DNA from: Pseudomonadota bacterium
Lineage (GTDB): Bacteria; Pseudomonadota; Alphaproteobacteria; Sneathiellales; Sneathiellaceae
DNA length: 64,000 bases
Assembly (NCBI GenBank): GCA_024743055.1
Contig: JANSXH010000016.1
Span: 1-64,000, forward strand
Reading direction: 5' to 3'
Shown here: piece by piece, positions 26,539 to 37,401 of the stretch
Layout: each line of letters begins with the position of its first letter
How positions within the stretch are numbered: the first letter of the stretch is position 1
Program-made: the position numbers and the translations under genes
Notes under the pieces: model-generated
What the model was told of the DNA's origin: nothing
What the model saw: only the letters and a program-made list of their open reading frames with translations
Database searches by the model: none

Positions 26539-27321
26539 ATGGCTTTACCTTATCCGAGGTTTTCTAGCGTGTACAAGTTTTTGAGAATTACGTTCTATTT
26601 GACTGTCAGCTTCTTATCGGTTGCTATCGCATCGGCAGAGGAAAAGGCGAAATGGTCATATCACGGGAATACAGGACCTGAATTCTGGTCGAAGCTCAGC
26701 AGCGGACCATCCTCATGTGGCGGACGGCAGCAATCTCCGATCGAAATCAGGTCGGGAGACGCGATCGCGGCGGATCTACCGCCTATGTTTATGGATTTAC
26801 AGCAGTTTAAACCAGACATCATCAATGATGGACATAAGATTGAGGTGACACCGAGAGGCAATGGCGGGCTTAGCACCTATGATGGAGTGGACTACAATCT
26901 CGTGGAAATTCAGTTTCACATGACAAGCGAACATCAAATAGATGACATCAGCTATCCTATGGAAGCTCATTTCTTTCACCGTTCAAAAGCCGGCGATTGG
27001 CTTGCTCTCGCTGTGCTATTTATAGAAAGCGAAGAAAACCGGGTATTACAGACAATTCTGGATAGAGCCCCAGACAAAGTCGGACGCGCTTCATCAAACC
27101 AGGTGATTGACCCGATGTTGCTGATCCCGGTAGACACGCGGTTTTTCCGTTATAAGGGCTCTTTGACCTTGCCGCCCTGTACAGAGAATGTGACCTGGCA
27201 TATCTATAAAGAGCCACTTGGAGCCTCAAAAAAACAACTTGAAGCGTTTGCCCGTCTCTATCCGGATAACCATCGGCCATTACAGGAATTGAACCGGCGA
27301 TATGTGCTGCAGGGCCAATAA
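26539..27321 (+). CDS. alpha-class carbonic anhydrase, periplasmic, with altered zinc site
   Basis: 260 aa exported protein with signal peptide (cleavage near AIASA). Alpha-carbonic anhydrase landmarks: WSYHGNTGPEFW, CGGRQQSPIEI, SYPMEAHFFHRS with H144, and GSLTLPPCTENVTWHIY. The canonical QFHxH zinc pair is not complete: the segment reads E-I-Q125-F-H127-M-T-S-E-H, so alignment at SEH puts glutamine where the first zinc histidine should be. C60 and the C of PPCTE could form the disulfide typical of bacterial enzymes. The reaction would be CO2 hydration in the periplasm, but activity is uncertain. Divergent from the TauE-family gene. Confidence 0.82.
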   Translation: MALPYPRFSSVYKFLRITFYLTVSFLSVAIASAEEKAKWSYHGNTGPEFWSKLSSGPSSCGGRQQSPIEIRSGDAIAADLPPMFMDLQQFKPDIINDGHKIEVTPRGNGGLSTYDGVDYNLVEIQFHMTSEHQIDDISYPMEAHFFHRSKAGDWLALAVLFIESEENRVLQTILDRAPDKVGRASSNQVIDPMLLIPVDTRFFRYKGSLTLPPCTENVTWHIYKEPLGASKKQLEAFARLYPDNHRPLQELNRRYVLQGQ

Positions 27322-27335
27322 CTGAGGTTATCTTT

Positions 27336-28844
27336 TTATTTCCAAATGGATTTACCGCTTCCCGGGAGGTCAAGTTTCTCCCAGATTTCATCGATCTTTT
27401 TAATGACAGCGTCATCCATTTGGATTTTCTGACCCCATTCCCGTTTTGTCTCCGGTTCGATTTTATTGGTGGCGTCCAGTCCGATTTTACCACCGAGACC
27501 TGATTCCGGCGACGCAAAGTCTAAGTAGTCAATGGGGGTGTTTTCAATGGTTGTTATATCGCGGACCGGGTCCATCCGGGTTGAGACGGCCCACATCACA
27601 TCTTTCCAGTTGCGGGCATCAATGTCGTCATCAACGATGATCAGGAATTTGGTGTACATGAATTGCCGCAGATAGGACCAGGCCCCCATCATCACCCGCT
27701 TGGCGTGACCCGCGTACGCCTTTTTCATGGAGATTACGGCGATCCGGTAACTGCAGCCTTCCGGAGGTAACCAGAAATCGACGATTTCAGGAAACTGCTG
27801 TTGGATGAGAGGGATAAAGAGTTCATTAAGGGCTTCCCCCAGAACGCTTGGCTCATCTGGTGGTCGGCCTGTGAAGGTCGAAAGATAGATCGGATCTTTG
27901 CGCATGGTTATGGCGGTGACAGTAAAGACCGGAAAGCTCTCTACGGAATTGTAATACCCGGTATGATCTCCATAGGGTCCTTCATCGCCATAGTCGTCGA
28001 GGGAAACGAACCCTTCCAGAATAATCTCTGCACTGGCAGGGACTTTTAGCGGAACCGTTTTGCAGTCTACAAGCTCTACCTTTTCACCGCGCAAAAGACC
28101 GGCGAATTGATATTCAGACAGCGTATCGGGAATAGGGGTTACGGCGGCCAGGATTGTCCCGGGATCTGCTCCTATGACCACCGACGCCGGTAGCGGCTCT
28201 GTCTTTTCTTTTCCCCACCTCGCGTGATGCTGGGCACCCCCGCGATGTTTGAGCCAGCGCATCAGGGTCTGATTTTTCGAAAGCTTCTGCATCCGGTAAA
28301 TGCCAAGATTGTAGTCGTCAATCTTGTCCTCACTCGGACCTTTGGTAACCACCAGCGGCCAGGTAATCAGTGGCGCCGGTTCCCCTGGCCAGCAAGTTTG
28401 AATAGGCAGTTTATCCAGGTCAATGTGATCATCAGTAAGGACGACTTCCTGACAGGGCGCTTTCTTAACAGTTTTCGGGCGCATGCTCATGACGGTTTTC
28501 AGAACTGGAAGCATGCCGACCGCCTCCCGCAGTCCATCCGGTGGTTCCGGCTGGCGCAAAAAGGCCAATGTGTCACCCACCTCACGAAGTTGATCGGGTT
28601 CTTTATTCATGCCCATAGCGACGCGATCAACCGTTCCGAACAGGTTGACCAGGACAGGCATGTCCGATTTCTCACCCTTTTCATTGATCGGATTCTCAAA
28701 AAGGACAGCCGGACCTTCTTCCGCCAGAAGACGGGTTTGTATTTCTGTCATTTCCAGGTCAGTCGAGATTGGCTCAGCGACTTTGACAAGTTTGCCGGCG
28801 CTCTCAAGTTGTGCCATGAAATCCCGCAGCGATCCGTAGGACAT
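27336..28844 (-). CDS. ubiD: UbiD family decarboxylase (4-hydroxy-3-polyprenylbenzoate decarboxylase)
   Basis: Prenylated-FMN-dependent decarboxylase of ubiquinone synthesis, 502 aa. Family features: [19 protein letters not shown] at the N-terminus, [22 protein letters not shown] in the middle and [22 protein letters not shown] near the end, the last containing residues around the active-site loop. Upstream site AAAGGA supports the ATG. It follows ubiA on the same strand with a 78-nt gap, so the pair gives two consecutive ubiquinone steps. The flavin prenyltransferase ubiX is not in the window. Confidence 0.94.
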   Translation of the reverse strand: MSYGSLRDFMAQLESAGKLVKVAEPISTDLEMTEIQTRLLAEEGPAVLFENPINEKGEKSDMPVLVNLFGTVDRVAMGMNKEPDQLREVGDTLAFLRQPEPPDGLREAVGMLPVLKTVMSMRPKTVKKAPCQEVVLTDDHIDLDKLPIQTCWPGEPAPLITWPLVVTKGPSEDKIDDYNLGIYRMQKLSKNQTLMRWLKHRGGAQHHARWGKEKTEPLPASVVIGADPGTILAAVTPIPDTLSEYQFAGLLRGEKVELVDCKTVPLKVPASAEIILEGFVSLDDYGDEGPYGDHTGYYNSVESFPVFTVTAITMRKDPIYLSTFTGRPPDEPSVLGEALNELFIPLIQQQFPEIVDFWLPPEGCSYRIAVISMKKAYAGHAKRVMMGAWSYLRQFMYTKFLIIVDDDIDARNWKDVMWAVSTRMDPVRDITTIENTPIDYLDFASPESGLGGKIGLDATNKIEPETKREWGQKIQMDDAVIKKIDEIWEKLDLPGSGKSIWK

Positions 28845-28922
28845 TCAGATTTTCCTTTAATTCACTATGGGTTGCGACTATGCCGCAGACACCGCATTTT
28901 CGCAAAACAAAATAAGTCAGGC

Positions 28923-29852
28923 TTAGAAGGGCAGGGGAAATTTGCCGAAAATGATCCCTAGCAATACGATCGCGCCAAAAATTTTATTGGAATGAAACAA
29001 CATCAGGCAGAGGTCAGAGTTATTGATATCAAGCGTCTTAATCTGCCAAGCTAAATGTACAGCGGCACCTGCCATAAATGTATAAAATGGCGCGGATAGA
29101 GAAAGAAGATATCCTGAAGCAATAATTCCGATAATTGTGATCGAGTAAAAAGCGATAAGCCAGTAGATAGTATTGGCGCCAAATTTAAGAGCTGTAGATT
29201 TTACGCCAATCAGAATGTCATCTTCCTTGTCCTGATGCGCGTAGATGGTGTCATAGCCAAGGGTCCAGGAAATCCCCGCAACATACAGAATGAAGGGAGC
29301 CATCGTTAAATCCCCTCTTACCGCTGCCCATCCAAGCAAGGTTCCGTAATTGAAAGCCAGCCCCAGGAAGAACTGTGGCCAGTAGGTGAAGCGTTTTGCA
29401 AAGGGATAAATTGCCACCAAAATCAAGCTGGCGGCCCCTACAAGAATGGCAAACAGGTTAAACTGGAGAAGAACCAGCAATCCAATCAGGCATTGAACAC
29501 CAAGCCAAATAAAAGCTTGTGTGACGGTAACCTGTCCGCTTGGCAGGGGACGTTTTTTCGTCCGTTCCACAGCGCCATCGAAGTTTCTGTCAGCAATGTC
29601 GTTCAGGGTACACCCGGCGCCTCGCATAACAAGCGCACCAATGCCGAACAGGATAAAGGCCCAAAAATCCGGCAGATTGTCGGCTGGTGCTGCGAGGGCT
29701 ATTGACCATAGACAGGGAAAGAGGAGCAGCCAGGTTCCGATGGGCCGATCAAGCCGGGAAAGCTTCAAATAGGGCTGCACCATCTCCGGCGCATAAAGAT
29801 CCACCCAGTTCTGTTTACTGGCATCAGCAATGATCTTGTCTGGGCGTCGCAT
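28923..29852 (-). CDS. ubiA: 4-hydroxybenzoate polyprenyltransferase
   Basis: Integral membrane prenyltransferase that attaches the polyprenyl chain to 4-hydroxybenzoate. The 309 aa protein has multiple hydrophobic helices and both aspartate-rich motifs: NDIADRNFD (N84-D92) with ERTKKRPLPSG, and YDTIYAHQDKEDD in the second half. The gene is upstream of ubiD on the minus strand and divergent from rsmE across a 98-nt gap. Confidence 0.95.
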   Translation of the reverse strand: MRRPDKIIADASKQNWVDLYAPEMVQPYLKLSRLDRPIGTWLLLFPCLWSIALAAPADNLPDFWAFILFGIGALVMRGAGCTLNDIADRNFDGAVERTKKRPLPSGQVTVTQAFIWLGVQCLIGLLVLLQFNLFAILVGAASLILVAIYPFAKRFTYWPQFFLGLAFNYGTLLGWAAVRGDLTMAPFILYVAGISWTLGYDTIYAHQDKEDDILIGVKSTALKFGANTIYWLIAFYSITIIGIIASGYLLSLSAPFYTFMAGAAVHLAWQIKTLDINNSDLCLMLFHSNKIFGAIVLLGIIFGKFPLPF

Positions 29853-29950
29853 CGCTCGCTCTTTCTCGTGACAAATCCTATGGAAGGAGATGACATTAAA
29901 ACCTATCTATCGCAATATCTTTGTCCTGAAAACACAATGGAAATCTTTGA

Positions 29951-30688
29951 ATGGCGCAAAAGCAGTATTCCGTCCGTTTATTTGTCGCAAGTGATTTGGC
30001 CAAGGATCTGGGGGTCGTCCTTGATAAAGCCCAATCCCATTATGTCGCAACCGTCATGCGGCGGCGTGAAGGGGATCGGATCGCCTTGTTTAACGGCAGG
30101 GACGGAGAATGGATTGGTACTCTTCAAGACGCGCATAAAAATCATTGCCTCATTCATATCACTGAGCAGCTAAGGCCACAGCAGGCAGAGCCTGATATAT
30201 ATATGCTGTTTGCCCCGGTTAAGAAGGCTCAGACGAACTTCATTGTCCAGAAAGCCACCGAACTGGGTGCGCAGGAGATCTGGCCCGTACAAACGATCCG
30301 TACGAACTCAGAGAGACTTCGGACCGACAAGCTCGGCTTACAAGCGTTGGAAGCGGCGGAACAGTGCCAAAGACTGAATGTGCCGGCCATACAGACAACC
30401 AGGAAACTTCAAAGCGCGCTAGAAGAGTTGGAACCAGATAGGACATTGATATTTTGCGATGAAAATCTTGAGGGGCGTGATGCTATCGGGGCGCTAACCG
30501 ACTTGCGAGAAAGTACCAAATGGGCAGTTCTGACAGGTCCCGAAGGGGGATTTACCGACGAGGAGGGCGATTTGATCAGAAATCGTAACAATACCCATGC
30601 CATCTCGTTGGGGCCTAGATTGCTTAGGGCGGAAACCGCAGTAGTGGCAAGTTTAACCCTTCTGCAGGCCGTATGTGGCGACTGGTGA
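29951..30688 (+). CDS. rsmE: 16S rRNA (uracil(1498)-N3)-methyltransferase
   Basis: SPOUT-class methyltransferase of 245 aa that methylates U1498 of 16S rRNA. The N-terminal PUA-like domain (HYVATVMRRREGDRIALFNGRDGEW) is followed by the knotted catalytic domain with KKAQTNFIVQKATELGAQEIWPV, LTGPEGGFTDEE and ISLGPRLLRAETA, all family signatures. Divergent from ubiA. A weak ribosome-binding site precedes the ATG, but the N-terminal sequence fits the family. Confidence 0.95.
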   Translation: MAQKQYSVRLFVASDLAKDLGVVLDKAQSHYVATVMRRREGDRIALFNGRDGEWIGTLQDAHKNHCLIHITEQLRPQQAEPDIYMLFAPVKKAQTNFIVQKATELGAQEIWPVQTIRTNSERLRTDKLGLQALEAAEQCQRLNVPAIQTTRKLQSALEELEPDRTLIFCDENLEGRDAIGALTDLRESTKWAVLTGPEGGFTDEEGDLIRNRNNTHAISLGPRLLRAETAVVASLTLLQAVCGDW

Positions 30689-30833
30689 AGTCTTCCCACA
30701 TAATCCGCCCTTTCGTGATTGTTCGACATTTTTCGAACTTTAAGCTTGAAGCGGGCTTCGCAAATTAGTAATTCAAAGGTCTGAGGCCGGACAAAGGGCG
30801 CGCTGCCCGGCCATCGACACTAAAGGGGAAGAG

Positions 30834-32201
30834 ATGTCCGGACCGTCAAAAGGCGAACAAGTTGAAATCGCCAGCAAAGCCCAACTCGTTGAATTTGCGG
30901 AGAGTGGTAACAAGCCGTCAGAAAAATGGCGCATTGGAACCGAGCACGAAAAATTCGGCTTCACTTTGGATACTTTAGAACCGCTTCCTTATGGCGGGCC
31001 GAGCGGTATTGAGGCGATGCTCAAAGGCCTCCAACGGTTTGGCTGGCAGCCGGATTTTGAAGGCGACAATGTAATCGCCCTGTCCATGGAAGGCTGCTCC
31101 ATCAGCCTTGAGCCGGGCGGGCAGCTTGAACTCTCGGGCGCTGCCGTCGAAAATCTTCATCAAACATGTAGTGAGGTGCATACGCATCTTGCGCAGGTAA
31201 AAGAAGTGGGGGATGAAATCGGGGTCGGATTTCTGGGTCTCGGATTTAGCCCGAAATGGACCCTTGCCGAAACCCCGATCATGCCGAAGGGCCGCTACAA
31301 GATTATGCGGGACTATATGCCGACAAGAGGGCAGCATGGTCGTGACATGATGTTCCGGTCTTGTACGGTCCAGGTTAATCTGGACTACTCATCTGAAGCC
31401 GACATGATCAAAAAATTCCGCACCAGTCTCGCGTTGCAGCCGTTGGCGACGGCATTGTTTGCTAACTCCCCTTTTACTGAAGCGCGCCCGAACGGGCATC
31501 TTAGCCATCGCAGTTTTATCTGGACAGATACGGATCCGGATCGGACCGGGATGCTGCCCTTCGTTTTTGAAGAGGGCTTTTCGTTCGAGCAATATGTGGA
31601 CTACGCCCTCGACGTTCCGATGTATTTCGTCTATCGCGACGGGACCTATGTAAGTGCCGCCGGCCAGTCCTTTCGCGATTTTATGAAGGGTGAACTGCCG
31701 GCTCTGCCCGGAGAGTTGCCGAACCTCGTCGATTGGGACAATCATCTGACAACCCTGTTCCCGGAAGTGCGGATGAAGCGGTTCCTGGAAATGCGGGGTG
31801 CCGATGGCGGACCCTGGCGCCGCCTGTGTGCTTTGCCAGCTCTCTGGGTCGGATTGCTCTATGACAACACAGCATTGGACAGTGCCTGGGATCTGGTCAA
31901 GGGCTGGTCTGCTGAGGACCGTCAGAGGCTACGTGAAGATGTCATTACCAAAGCACTGAATACGGAAATGCCGGATGGCAGGTCTATGCAGGCGTTTGCC
32001 TCGGAAGTTCTCAATATTGCCTCTGCAGGTCTAAAGGCGCGTAAACGTATGGACAGTTTCGGAGACGATGAGACCCATTTCCTGAATGCCTTGAAAACAA
32101 CTGTTGAGACAGGGCAAACACCAGCAGAAGAGATGCTAGAGAAATATCATGGCGACTGGAGTGAAAAGATTGATCCGGTCTTTTCTGAATACGCGTATTG
32201 A
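30834..32201 (+). CDS. gshA: glutamate-cysteine ligase, plant/alphaproteobacterial type
   Basis: First enzyme of glutathione synthesis, 455 aa. The N-terminus has [13 protein letters not shown], then [37 protein letters not shown] and [32 protein letters not shown], hallmarks of the class shared by plants and alphaproteobacteria and distinct from the E. coli enzyme. AAGGGGAAGAG upstream gives a strong start. Glutathione synthetase is not nearby. Its 3' end faces the cytochrome c gene with only 3 nt between stops. Confidence 0.95.
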   Translation: MSGPSKGEQVEIASKAQLVEFAESGNKPSEKWRIGTEHEKFGFTLDTLEPLPYGGPSGIEAMLKGLQRFGWQPDFEGDNVIALSMEGCSISLEPGGQLELSGAAVENLHQTCSEVHTHLAQVKEVGDEIGVGFLGLGFSPKWTLAETPIMPKGRYKIMRDYMPTRGQHGRDMMFRSCTVQVNLDYSSEADMIKKFRTSLALQPLATALFANSPFTEARPNGHLSHRSFIWTDTDPDRTGMLPFVFEEGFSFEQYVDYALDVPMYFVYRDGTYVSAAGQSFRDFMKGELPALPGELPNLVDWDNHLTTLFPEVRMKRFLEMRGADGGPWRRLCALPALWVGLLYDNTALDSAWDLVKGWSAEDRQRLREDVITKALNTEMPDGRSMQAFASEVLNIASAGLKARKRMDSFGDDETHFLNALKTTVETGQTPAEEMLEKYHGDWSEKIDPVFSEYAY

Positions 32202-32204
32202 GGT

Positions 32205-33038
32205 TCATCCTCTGGGTTGGCGATAAATCGCCAGAGCTTGATCAAACCGGTTTTTGATTAGTGCCTGTTTGATCATTTTCAGGGATTGCACTTCTCGTTG
32301 GCTTTGTTCTTGGTTTTCCTCTGTCAGATGGCGCCCTAGGTCCGCCCGGATTAAATCGACTAGTTCCAGAGCACGTTCTTTGTCACCGTCCCGGATTGGA
32401 CGTTCCAGGAGAGGAAAGTAAGACAGTTCTATATCCTTCTTTTTCTTTTCAGTGCCGTCCATCTCCAATGCGTTCATATAGGATACTAAAGCGTCCAGTT
32501 GATCCTGTTTTGGCTCTGGTCCGCCAAATTCTGTGACGGTGACATGACGTGTAAAGGCAGGTAGATCCTGGAATACAATAGCTGTGCCATAAGGAGCTGT
32601 TTCCGCGACATCTCGCAATGAAGGTATGTCAATCGGATTGTCTTTCCCGTCTTCAAAACCGGCCTGCCAGAACCGGTGACTGACATCAATCCGTCCGGGT
32701 TTATCGGAGAGGCCGTCAATGTAGAAGCTTGTGTTTACATGTCCATTGGTGTGGCAGCTATCGCAGGAGAGGCCGATACGTATGGCTTTTTCTCCCAAAA
32801 TCTCCGGGCTCCGAAACAGGAGGCGGCCATACAGGAATTTTTCATCCTGGACAGTTCCAGTTCTAAGCAACTCGGAAGGGCGGTCTATTGTCAGATCCGT
32901 CGTGCTTCCTGGTGGAAGCCAGTCCTCAGCGGGGGCCACAGAACTGGCCAGAAAAAGGGCTCCCGCTGCACCCAGTGCCCAGAAAAGAGAAGACACTATG
33001 CCTTTTTTTAAAGATCTCTTAGCCAGCTGTCCCGCCAA
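32205..33038 (-). CDS. monoheme cytochrome c-like protein, exported
   Basis: 277 aa protein with an N-terminal signal segment (cleavage near VAPAED) and a single heme-attachment site C92-D-S-C95-H96. The surrounding sequence (RLLFRSPEILGEKAIRIGLSCDSCH, HRFWQAGFEDGKDNPIDIPSLRDVAETAPYG) recalls half of a di-heme peroxidase/MauG-like protein, but only one CxxCH is present. A charged, probably helical tail follows residue 195. The ATG lies 20 nt inside the tldD 3' end; an in-frame GTG at 32996 preceded by AAAGG would remove the overlap and keep the signal peptide. Function unknown. Confidence 0.7.
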   Translation of the reverse strand: MAGQLAKRSLKKGIVSSLFWALGAAGALFLASSVAPAEDWLPPGSTTDLTIDRPSELLRTGTVQDEKFLYGRLLFRSPEILGEKAIRIGLSCDSCHTNGHVNTSFYIDGLSDKPGRIDVSHRFWQAGFEDGKDNPIDIPSLRDVAETAPYGTAIVFQDLPAFTRHVTVTEFGGPEPKQDQLDALVSYMNALEMDGTEKKKKDIELSYFPLLERPIRDGDKERALELVDLIRADLGRHLTEENQEQSQREVQSLKMIKQALIKNRFDQALAIYRQPRG

Positions 33039-34452
33039 CGGTTAGTCCTTCTATCAGCATGGTCGGCTGGCCAACACCAACAGGGACACTCTGTCCGGCT
33101 TTACCGCAGGTTCCAATCCCTGTATCCAGCTCCATGTCATTGCCAATGGCCTTCACTTTTTTAAGAGCTTCACTGCCTGTTCCAATTAAGGTAGCTCCCT
33201 TGACCGGAGCCGTCAGTTTGCCATCCTCAATGAGATAGGCTTCCGTGCAGGAAAAGACAAATTTTCCGGAAGTGATATCTACCTGTCCGCCGCCAAAGTT
33301 AGACGTATACAACCCTTTCTTGACGGATTTCACGATGTCGGCCGGATCGTCTTTGCCGGCCAGCATATAGGTATTGGTCATCCTCGGCATGGGCATATGG
33401 GCAAAGCTTTCCCGCCGACCGTTACCAGTAGGCTCAACACCCATCAGTCGCGCATTTTGGCGGTCCTGCATATAGCCAACCAGGATACCATCTTCGATCA
33501 GGGTAGTAGAAGAAGTGGCGGTTCCCTCGTCATCAATGCTCAGCGATCCGCGTCTGTCAGGAATTGTCCCGTCATCTACAACCGTGACACCAGGGGCTGC
33601 TACGCGTTTGCCGATCAGATCAGAGAAGACAGAGGTTTTCTTGCGATTAAAGTCCCCTTCGAGACCATGTCCAATTGCCTCGTGAAGAATGATGCCAGGC
33701 CACCCCGGGCCAAGAACAACCTGCATTTCTCCCGCCGGCGCATCAACGGATTCCAAATTAACCAAGGCTTGCCGAAGGGCTTCGTCGGCAGCCGATTTCC
33801 AAGTTTCTTCTTCCAAATAGAAGTCATAGCCAGTTCGGCCACCCATGCCATGATTCCCTGATTCCCGGCGACCATCTTTCTCAACAACCACGGACACGTT
33901 TAGTCGAACCAGAGGGCGGATATCACCGGAGCGCTCTCCACCAGCTCTGATAATCTCTACGCCTTGCCAGGAACCCGCAAGAGACACGGATACCTGGACC
34001 ACACGTTTATCTTTTTGCCGCGCATAGGCATCTATTTCCGAGAGAGCTTTGACCTTGGCATCAAAAGGAATTTCGGAAAGGGGATTGTCATCTCTATAAA
34101 GTGCGCTGTTAGCTCCAGCCGGAGGGAGGGCCCGTGCGCCGCTCTGACCAGTTTGAACCGCGCGAACTGTTTCAGTCGCATTTTTGATCGCCTGCTCGCT
34201 CAAATCAGAGGCGTGAGCAAAGCCTGTCGCTTCACCAACGACAGCCCGCAAGCCAAAGCCCTGTGTAGTGTCGAAGCTAGCGCTTTTTAACCGGCCATCA
34301 TCAAAAGAGAATCCCTCGGACTGCCTATATTCTAAAAACAACTCTCCATCATCGGCGCCACCAAGTGCTTCAGATACAAGATTTTCAACTATCCCCCGGT
34401 CCATCCCGGTCGGGTCAAAGAACAATTCATTCGCGGTTTTTACGTCAGTCAT
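33019..34452 (-). CDS. tldD: metalloprotease TldD
   Basis: Zinc metalloprotease subunit of the TldD/TldE complex. With the ATG at 34452 the protein has 477 aa; the GGAG site just upstream favours this over a TTG nine codons earlier. The catalytic motif HEAIGHGLEGD (H257, E258, H262) and downstream FAHMPMPRMTNTYMLAGKDDP and CTEAYLIEDGKLTAPVKGATLIG are diagnostic. Its partner PmbA/TldE is encoded at 24251-25606, so both halves lie in this window but in separate units. The cytochrome c gene overlaps its 3' end. Confidence 0.95.
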   Translation of the reverse strand: MTDVKTANELFFDPTGMDRGIVENLVSEALGGADDGELFLEYRQSEGFSFDDGRLKSASFDTTQGFGLRAVVGEATGFAHASDLSEQAIKNATETVRAVQTGQSGARALPPAGANSALYRDDNPLSEIPFDAKVKALSEIDAYARQKDKRVVQVSVSLAGSWQGVEIIRAGGERSGDIRPLVRLNVSVVVEKDGRRESGNHGMGGRTGYDFYLEEETWKSAADEALRQALVNLESVDAPAGEMQVVLGPGWPGIILHEAIGHGLEGDFNRKKTSVFSDLIGKRVAAPGVTVVDDGTIPDRRGSLSIDDEGTATSSTTLIEDGILVGYMQDRQNARLMGVEPTGNGRRESFAHMPMPRMTNTYMLAGKDDPADIVKSVKKGLYTSNFGGGQVDITSGKFVFSCTEAYLIEDGKLTAPVKGATLIGTGSEALKKVKAIGNDMELDTGIGTCGKAGQSVPVGVGQPTMLIEGLTVGGTAG

Positions 34453-34892
34453 ACGGGCGGCTCCGGGATAAAATGCCAAGGGCTATTCCTGTATATATGT
34501 CGCTTTCCAACCAAATTGTCGAGGTCTGGCAGAAAGTGAGAAAAAGATTCTTTGAGGTTAAAAGATTTTGGGTGTGACAAAGTGTCACAATGGCTTGAAA
34601 AAAAATTCAAAATTCCATCAAAAAAGAATGACTGCCCTCTTCTGCTAGACTATCCTTAACTTCCTATAAAATATAGGTTTTCTCATGCCTTGTGCTTTGT
34701 AGCTCAGCGGTTTTCTGACTAAGATGTACTGAATTATGTCGTCTTAGGCTTGTTCTTCTGTCTATCCGTGGTGTAGTTTCCGGCGCAATGACATCGAAAC
34801 CTTTTTGATTTGGGTTTCTAGAATTAGTATAAATCAAGAAACTGTCCGAATTTTGGCCGGACACACTGTTTAGTGATTACAGACGGGAATGA
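34453..34892. other. intergenic region between tldD and coxB
   Basis: 440 nt that should contain the divergent promoters of tldD and the cytochrome oxidase operon. AT-rich around 34590-34690. It holds the dyad at 34573-34589 described separately. A 66-codon minus-strand frame here has no motif and is not called. No terminator or RNA gene recognised. Confidence 0.5.
34573..34589. promoter_or_regulatory. 17-bp dyad TGTGACA-AAG-TGTCACA upstream of coxB/tldD
   Basis: Perfect inverted repeat of 7 bp arms around a 3-nt centre. The outer TGTGA...TCACA resembles a CRP/FNR-family operator but with 7 rather than 6 central bases. It lies about 120 nt upstream of tldD and about 300 nt upstream of coxB, so it could control either gene. 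Regulator unknown. Confidence 0.45.
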
Positions 34893-35753
34893 ATGATGGG
34901 AATGGTTAGGAAACTTGGCGCAGTTCTGTTTGCAGGAGCGGCGATGATCTTGACAATGGGAACAGCTGTTGCCGAAGAAGGCCAGGGTCAGCCGGTACCT
35001 TGGCAAATTGACTTGCAAGCGGCATTCTCGCCAGTAGCAGCGGAAATGCATAGTTTTCACAATATGCTTTTGTGGATTATCAGTATTATTTCACTGTTCG
35101 TGTTGTTCTTGCTGATCTATGTGATGGTCAGATATAACCGCAGAGCCAACCCCAATCCGTCAAAAACTTCTCACAATACACTCATCGAAATCGTTTGGAC
35201 CGTCGCTCCAATCGTGATCCTTGTAGTTATCGCGCTGCCATCGTTTAAACTGCTCTATTATGGGGACAGAATTGAGACTCCGGACATGACCATTAAGGCA
35301 ATCGGTTACCAATGGTACTGGGGCTATGAATATATGGATGAGGACGACCTCGCTTTTGAAGCCATTATGCTTGAAGAAGACGAGTTGAAACCGGGCCAGC
35401 CACGCTTGTTGGCCACAGACAACGCTATTGTTGTTCCGGTCGAAACTAACATCCGCATTCTCGTAACAGCCGAAGACGTTTTGCATTCATGGGCAATGCC
35501 GGCTTTGGGCGTGAAAATGGATGCTGTGCCGGGCCGTTTGAATGAGACCTGGATGCGCATTGAAAAAGAGGGCGTTTATTACGGTCAGTGCTCAGAGCTT
35601 TGCGGTACCCGCCACGGCTTCATGCCGATTATGGTGAAAGCGGTGAGCAAGGAGGACTATGCAAACTGGCTTGTCGAAGCCAAAAAAGAATTCGCAAGTG
35701 GGGATACGCCGACGATTAAATTCGCGCAAGTCGAATCCTCCCGCGCACAGTAA
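34893..35753 (+). CDS. coxB: cytochrome c oxidase subunit II
   Basis: CuA-bearing subunit of aa3 cytochrome oxidase, 286 aa. Signal peptide MMGMVRKLGAVLFAGAAMI..., two transmembrane helices at about 56-80 and 95-115, then the periplasmic cupredoxin domain. CuA ligands are all present: H198, C233, E235, C237, H241 and M244 (GQCSELCGTRHGFM). The aromatic electron-entry stretch GYQWYWGYEY is at 138-147. Three in-frame ATGs lie at the start (34893, 34896, 34902) and the exact one is uncertain. First gene of the cox operon; coxA follows after 24 nt. Confidence 0.97.
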   Translation: MMGMVRKLGAVLFAGAAMILTMGTAVAEEGQGQPVPWQIDLQAAFSPVAAEMHSFHNMLLWIISIISLFVLFLLIYVMVRYNRRANPNPSKTSHNTLIEIVWTVAPIVILVVIALPSFKLLYYGDRIETPDMTIKAIGYQWYWGYEYMDEDDLAFEAIMLEEDELKPGQPRLLATDNAIVVPVETNIRILVTAEDVLHSWAMPALGVKMDAVPGRLNETWMRIEKEGVYYGQCSELCGTRHGFMPIMVKAVSKEDYANWLVEAKKEFASGDTPTIKFAQVESSRAQ

Positions 35754-37382
<1,629 letters not shown>

Positions 37383-37401
37383 GGTGCGATAGGAGTTACT
37401 T

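Noticed and set aside
29868..30173. 101-codon plus-strand frame overlapping the start of rsmE
   Set aside because: Out of frame with rsmE over most of its length; rsmE has all family motifs.
34690..34760. tRNA-like stretch GTAGCTCAGCGGTT upstream of coxB
   Set aside because: It resembles a tRNA D-arm, but there is no acceptor stem pairing, no T-loop (GGTTCRANNC) and no CCA end at the right distance.
34664..34864. 66-codon minus-strand frame in the tldD-coxB gap
   Set aside because: No ribosome-binding site, no domain or signal pattern, and odd basic composition; most likely chance.
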